Assembly: GCA_019671135.1 (NCBI GenBank) | Contig: JAHRHY010000012.1 | Span: 1,798,001-1,862,000 of the forward strand | Origin: Linnemannia hyalina | Taxonomy: Eukaryota > Mortierellomycota > Mortierellomycetes > Mortierellales > Mortierellaceae | DNA length: 64,000 nucleotides | Direction: 5' to 3' | Shown here: positions 59,235-64,000 of the stretch, one piece after another | How the letters are laid out: every line of letters starts with the position of its first letter | How positions within the stretch are numbered: position 1 is the stretch's first letter | The notes under the pieces: generated by a model | Databases searched by the model: none | What the model was told of the DNA's origin: nothing | Seen by the model: only the letters and a program-made list of their open reading frames with translations | Translations under genes and position numbers: made by a program

Positions 59235-62200
59235 CTAGTTTATATCTTGATCGATAACATTTTCAAGACCCTCTGCTTCCTCTATGTCCACAGCATTCCC
59301 CCACAGGGACGTATGATTTTCAAAAAATCTTCCTATAGCGCCTCCGACCATCTTCTCCTCGGCGACACACTGAAGATCAACTACCGGTGGTCCTTGCTCG
59401 CACTCGCCGGACGTCCATAAAATGCCACAGCCCTTGAAGTTCTGGATTCTCGAAATATCCAATGCAGTCGACGGCTTCTTGTGTCTAGTGCTGTTGGAAC
59501 GAACGCCGACATCTCGCTCGAACATCCGCGAAATGGCCTGAAAGGTTTTGATGTTGGCGGAAATGGCATCCTGGAGGTATTCCCAACTCATATTCGAGCC
59601 TTTAGCTGAAAAGATGGCTTTGATGAGATAGTTATGGTTTTCCTGCATCATGTCCGTCGCCATCCATCCACCAGCAACGCCTTTCGGATTCACCAGCATA
59701 CTCGACAGAACCCTTCTCGCCCATTCATCTGTCCACAGATGGCGAATGCCATAGAGGAGGCGTAAAAGCTCGAGGGCATAATTGGTGTTACCACCCCCAT
59801 GCATCATTAAAGCGAGGAGCGGCAGCACTTGCTTGATGCGGCCAACATCGCCAGCTATGATGGCCGCGCCAAGCTCAATGTAGACGGCCACATCGCGCAG
59901 GAAAAGAAGAGCGTTGGTGTTGGCGGTAGTACACGGAAGGCCAAGCAGCGATGGCGAAGGTTAGGAGCAACATGACTTGGTGATAATTTCTGTGACGTTC
60001 TGAACAGCCAGCTCGTCCGATACAGCATGATCCCGCAGAGACTGATAGAGCAGCTGCACCTTCGCATCAAAACTTATCCGCAAGAGCTCATCGACGGCGT
60101 GAAACACGAGCTTGTCCTTGCTTAAATGCTTGCGGTTCAGCAGACATGCAATCGATGCCAAGGTCCCAGGGGACTCTTTGGAGCCAAGGTGTGTCCTCCA
60201 AATGGTACCGCACAAATTCATCTCCAAATGAAAAAGTTGGAGAACAGGATGTACCTGTCAAGGTTGAGGGATAAGTTTAGTTGTCGAAGAGATATATTTT
60301 TAAAGGGGCCATGCCCTGAGTAGCAAAAAGCAACTTCTTTCCGCTTCATACCACATTTCATTCACTTTGACTTTCACTTACCCACGACAGGCTGTGGTAA
60401 GGATCGGTGGACCTTGAGCGTCAGCAGCCTTGACACTGTCATCTGATCCCCAGCGACAATTGTGTTCTTGGGGTCGGCAAACCAAATTTTCGGCAAATTG
60501 AGATTGACCTCCGTAATTCTCTGCATCACTGACAAGTTTCCTGCAATGGTGGACTCGTCCAGTTTCATAACTGGAAGTGGGAAGACAATACTCTTGACGA
60601 GGTCTAGTTGCTCGACAGGAACAACAGGAATGGCGGACGTTGTTGATCCTTCGGTAACGAGCGCACAATGGAGTCCGAAACATGTGATTGGCAAGTATTG
60701 AAAAAAGCCTCAAGGTCGCCGTCGTTAGGGAAAAAAAGGTTGGCATCTGCATCCGGTCTCTCCTCCACTGGACGAAAGAGAGTAGGTGCGGACTTGTTCA
60801 TGTCCGAGGGTGAAAGGATGACGGTGGCAGCAGTGCCGTTGTCGAAAGTATCCCGTTTGTAGGCCCACTGGTGATGATGCTTGGTGGCAATATTGATATT
60901 ATCGTAAACGACATAAAAGTCGTTGTCCTGGACTGCCTGTATGACACGCCTGCACGCATCCTTGGTCAGCGACATGAGGCAGTTGCGAACTTGACTGTAC
61001 GAGATCGAAAGCCCAAGGCCAGAGAGGACCTCAAGGACTCTCCTCGGACACCTGGTGCAATGCAGAAAGATGCCAAGGATTGTCTGGAAAGCGTTGGCTT
61101 TTTGAGACGACATAAAGAGCAGCATCGCTGAAATGCAGCCGCGGACTGGTGATGGCTTCCGAGCACAGCGACGCCTCAGCGCCCTCCTTGTGAGGTTTTG
61201 GACAGGCACATCCTCCTTGAGTATGCCCTTCAAGAAACGTATCAAGTACTTTGCGCCACTATTATTGCCACTAGTGTTGAGCCCTCCATCCGCATGCGCC
61301 TTGCCATCCGCCATTCCATCGTTCTTGTCGTCTGCCGTCCCAGCGGCGTAGCGATGGAGGAAACCAAAGTCGTCGAGCAAGTAGCCGGCAACCTTCTCCT
61401 CTGTGACATTGGTGTGTGGAAGCCGCCATTCTTTTTTGACATCATTGTCATCCAGATGCCTGAGAGTACGGTCGACAATAACATCGACGGCGCTATTTAC
61501 AAACGATTCGTCCCACCGCTCGTGCTTTTTGTCGTCTCGGAGCCGCTCGTCCCAGACCTGTATAAGTCGCCGTGGACCATGTACCTCGTAGAACGGATTG
61601 GTGTAGTCTGTAGCTGTCCTGTCATCAGACTTGAACAACTCCACAAGGAATTTAGGCAGGGACAAGTCCTCTGCTTTAATGCATTCCAGAACCTTACGAA
61701 GTTTGTCTGACATATAGGCCTAGAAATTGTACATCCAGCTGTTAGAAGCCAAGGCAATGAATACTGTAGCTCATTTCATTTTCATCAAAGTCAATGCATT
61801 TTAAATGTCGAGACGGCTGCTTACACGTTTTTTGCCGCCGGAAGGTGACATCAGCGCAGTTGGCTCAGATCCTTGGCTCTCTGTCGAAGAGGAATTGGGT
61901 ACCTAAGTGGCAATCAGATGTACAACGACATGGAGATGAATGATGAGTTCTTGACTACATCGGGTTCTCGCCAGAGAGCATAAACATGTAACACACTATG
62001 TCTCTTACCTCCTTCATCGAGGCGAGTCGTTGTCGCTCCATCGCGGTTGCCCTAGCAATGCCTAACTGTTTTGAGTAATACATGTTAGCAAAGTGCACAA
62101 TTCATGAATAGGTCTGATCTTTGTCAACAGGTAGCGCTTGACAACCTACATGTTTGGCTGGCGAAGCAGGTACACTTTCGATGAACGCGCGAATACTTAT

Positions 62201-62353
62201 GCCTTGCTCCAAGGGTGGTCTGGCCATATTGACTGCCAAGGATTCTTCTAGAGCGGTGAAGTCCATGGCGAGCTGCGAGGATATTGACACCGCTGGTGTG
62301 GAATGCGCTCCAGTCAAGACGGGCGGGGCTTCAGTAGCTCTTTGCGGAGTACC
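59235..62353 (-). pseudogene. DUF6589-like protein gene, decayed
   Basis: Reading leftwards, exons are 62353-62150 (leader block, MDFTALEESLAVNMARPP), 62065-62009, 61902-61825, and 61719 to about 60382, then 60254-59235. Upstream leader exons 62528-62451 and one ending at 62608 precede it and join in phase 0. The core contains VFPLPVMKLDESTIAGN, IVAGDQMTVSRL, VLQLFHLEMNL and NALLFLRDVAVYIELGAAI, which I associate with DUF6589, an expanded fungal family of unknown function. Damage: a one-base shift between about 60690 and 60610, a second near 60415, and TAA at 59961-59963 with the same frame continuing beyond. It is decayed or a sequence-error victim. Confidence 0.65.
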
Positions 62354-64000
62354 CTAAGCAGAGAAAAATACAAAAGGTCGAGAGGTTCGTTAGGAATGTG
62401 CTTGGAAAGCAGAATGATTGCTGTCACGCCAATCATCAGTATGCACTCACTGGATTGCTCCTTCCTGGGGACGACGCGACGGACATGTTGGTGTTAAAGG
62501 AGAACAGCCCTGCGGGTATGTCATTGAGCTATACGATGTTGAGGATCAGAATGTCAGCAAGCGCGACGACAACTAACTCCTAACTCCTGTATCGACATGT
62601 GCCTTACCTTACTAGTCCTGCGGGGAGTTCCAGGAGTGTTGGGAGTTTTAGAAGGGCGCTTGCGAGGTGTGCACTGGGTCTCTTCACTAGGCGGATTGTC
62701 ACTACAACAGAAGTCATGAAGGAAGAGAATGCGAGAACGATGAGATGACTGAACATCGGATGTTTTGAATGCAGGAGCACGCGCATCCTCAAAAAACGAG
62801 TGCGCACTTGAGATGCGTGTCTTTATCTGGCTTGTCTTTTGTTGCCTAACATGCTGTCGTTTTTCTCAGCAATGCAGAGGAGCGGATGTGGGAGGAGGGC
62901 TGCAAAGGGAGATGAAGAAGAGCGAATGGTAGAGGGGTTGTGCAATCTTTTATCCCTTCGACCGTTGCCAGTCACAAGGATAACTTGGTAAGACCTGTTC
63001 GGGGTCTTTACAATTGTGAAGGTTAAACGCTGGGCCGAAGGAGAGAGATCGGTCGAGACTGATCGAAAAGCCATTGCTCAGCGATCAGTGCAATGTTGTG
63101 AGCTCCAACCGAGTCCCTGTTGATCCATCGACCACAGGCGAGGCAGACACAAGATCTTGAAGTCGGCTTTGCCATCCTGGAGGTCTCTCCTCGGGCAGTG
63201 CAAGCTGGGCAAACGGTCGAGGACAGATATTCATCAACCAAAACGACAATGTGGCCATGTGCTCGCGCCTACGTTAGATAGAAGATTGACGGTTATTGAA
63301 TGGTCCCATAGCATAACGTTGACAATTGAGCAAGTAAATAATTGTTTGTCGCGGCATAATGACGGTACCTTCTTGGCAAAATGACTCTGTAATGTCTCAT
63401 GCTTGGAAGCCAAGTTTATCCCCGTTCGAAACTTGCCGTTGCCAATAGCAATAAGACACGGCTCCGGTCCACAAAAGCGCAGGATTGCAGCCACAGCCAT
63501 ATCCAGTTCGGCACGAACGGCTTTCTTCTCCTCCCAGGCGGCTTTTTTCATGCGTAGTGAGCCTTCAAACTCCCGAAGCAAGGGCTCCGTAGACACTCTG
63601 ACACGAACAGCATCCTCGAAATCCTCCACTGTTACTTGGCCTTTTGGGGGCAAACTACTTTCGATCTCCTGGATGGACTGTACGTCTGTCCTGGCTCCCT
63701 TTGGATCGACACCCCTCGCCCAAATTCCTCCATCGATACTCTCGCCCGGCACCACTTGAAGCTTCCTGTTTTTGACTCTCTCTCTTTCGGATCGCGCTGC
63801 AGTGGTGGGAGAGTATAAAGCTGCTCGACGTATCATTAGGTTGGTCACAGGTGGATCCCCAGGGTCTGGTGCTCCATTCCACTCACGTTCGTGCTCGATC
63901 AGACATAAAGCCGCCGTCACCAACTCCCCAGGGTCCCACCCGCGACATTGTGGTATTTTTCCCTGGAATATCCTGGCGAAAGCGTCCTCATCAGGCAAGA
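62234..64000 (-). repeat. Right arm of the inverted repeat (continues past window)
   Basis: Reverse complement of 52319-54085 with a single noted difference. It carries the Fanzor C-terminal part and the leader exons, here running on the minus strand into the DUF6589-like relic. Confidence 0.95.
63023..64000 (-). CDS. Second Fanzor copy, C-terminal part (5' end outside window)
   Basis: Exon 64000-63369 continues from beyond the edge, and exon 63268-63023 ends at the stop. It includes the RuvC-I GWDPGE, VDEYLSST, both zinc-finger Cys pairs and NRDSVGAHNI, which reads GAHNIALIA where the left copy has GAHNIVLIA. No lesion is visible. Whether it also carries the XPG-type half cannot be seen. 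Confidence 0.9.

Noticed and set aside
1..64000. tRNA genes
   Set aside because: I saw no cloverleaf with a matching GGTTCRANYC box on either strand, but a by-eye scan can miss one; tRNAscan-SE would decide.

Overview
The window is fungal nuclear DNA. It has short GT-AG introns, dispersed eukaryotic housekeeping genes, Crinkler-type effectors, Tc1 and piggyBac transposons and a Fanzor. Gene content and style fit Mortierellomycota (Mortierella/Linnemannia-like). That placement is inference, since no marker was compared with a database.

Bases 1-25.5 kb hold conserved genes: STT3 (oligosaccharyltransferase, cut by the left edge), raptor/KOG1 (TORC1), YHM2 (mitochondrial citrate/oxoglutarate carrier), PWP1 (ribosome biogenesis), a Gfo/Idh/MocA oxidoreductase, PER1/PGAP3 (GPI remodelling), an AVT3/4-type amino-acid transporter and an Apd1/Aim32-type [2Fe-2S] protein. 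For the multi-exon genes the exon joins kept frame when I walked them by hand. Intergenic spaces are 0.5-2.5 kb and rich in simple repeats.

From 25.5 to 48 kb the window becomes accessory. It contains an eroded multi-exon relic, a DUF1857-like gene, a Crinkler with an N-terminal ubiquitin-like header and a P-loop NTPase (interrupted by two consecutive TAA codons), and an intact Tc1/mariner transposase. These are followed by a kinase-tailed Crinkler-like gene, an unrecognised multi-exon gene with an in-frame TGA, an O-fucosyltransferase-like gene, a decayed 3' fragment of 28S rRNA, a small Thr/Pro/Gly-rich protein and a decayed piggyBac transposase.

From 48.9 kb to the right edge is the most unusual region. 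A six-exon gene encodes a predicted 1317-residue protein that joins an N-terminal FEN1/XPG-type nuclease to a C-terminal Fanzor (TnpB-like, RuvC plus zinc finger). Its 3' part and about 0.8 kb downstream (52319-54085) recur as a near-identical inverted copy at 62234-64000, which runs off the window. Behind each Fanzor copy lies the same three-exon leader. On the left it runs towards a RecQ-like helicase, and on the right into a decayed DUF6589-like gene. A small zinc-finger gene lies between them. I read this as a composite mobile locus: a nuclease-Fanzor fusion, a duplicated leader and exchanged downstream cargo.
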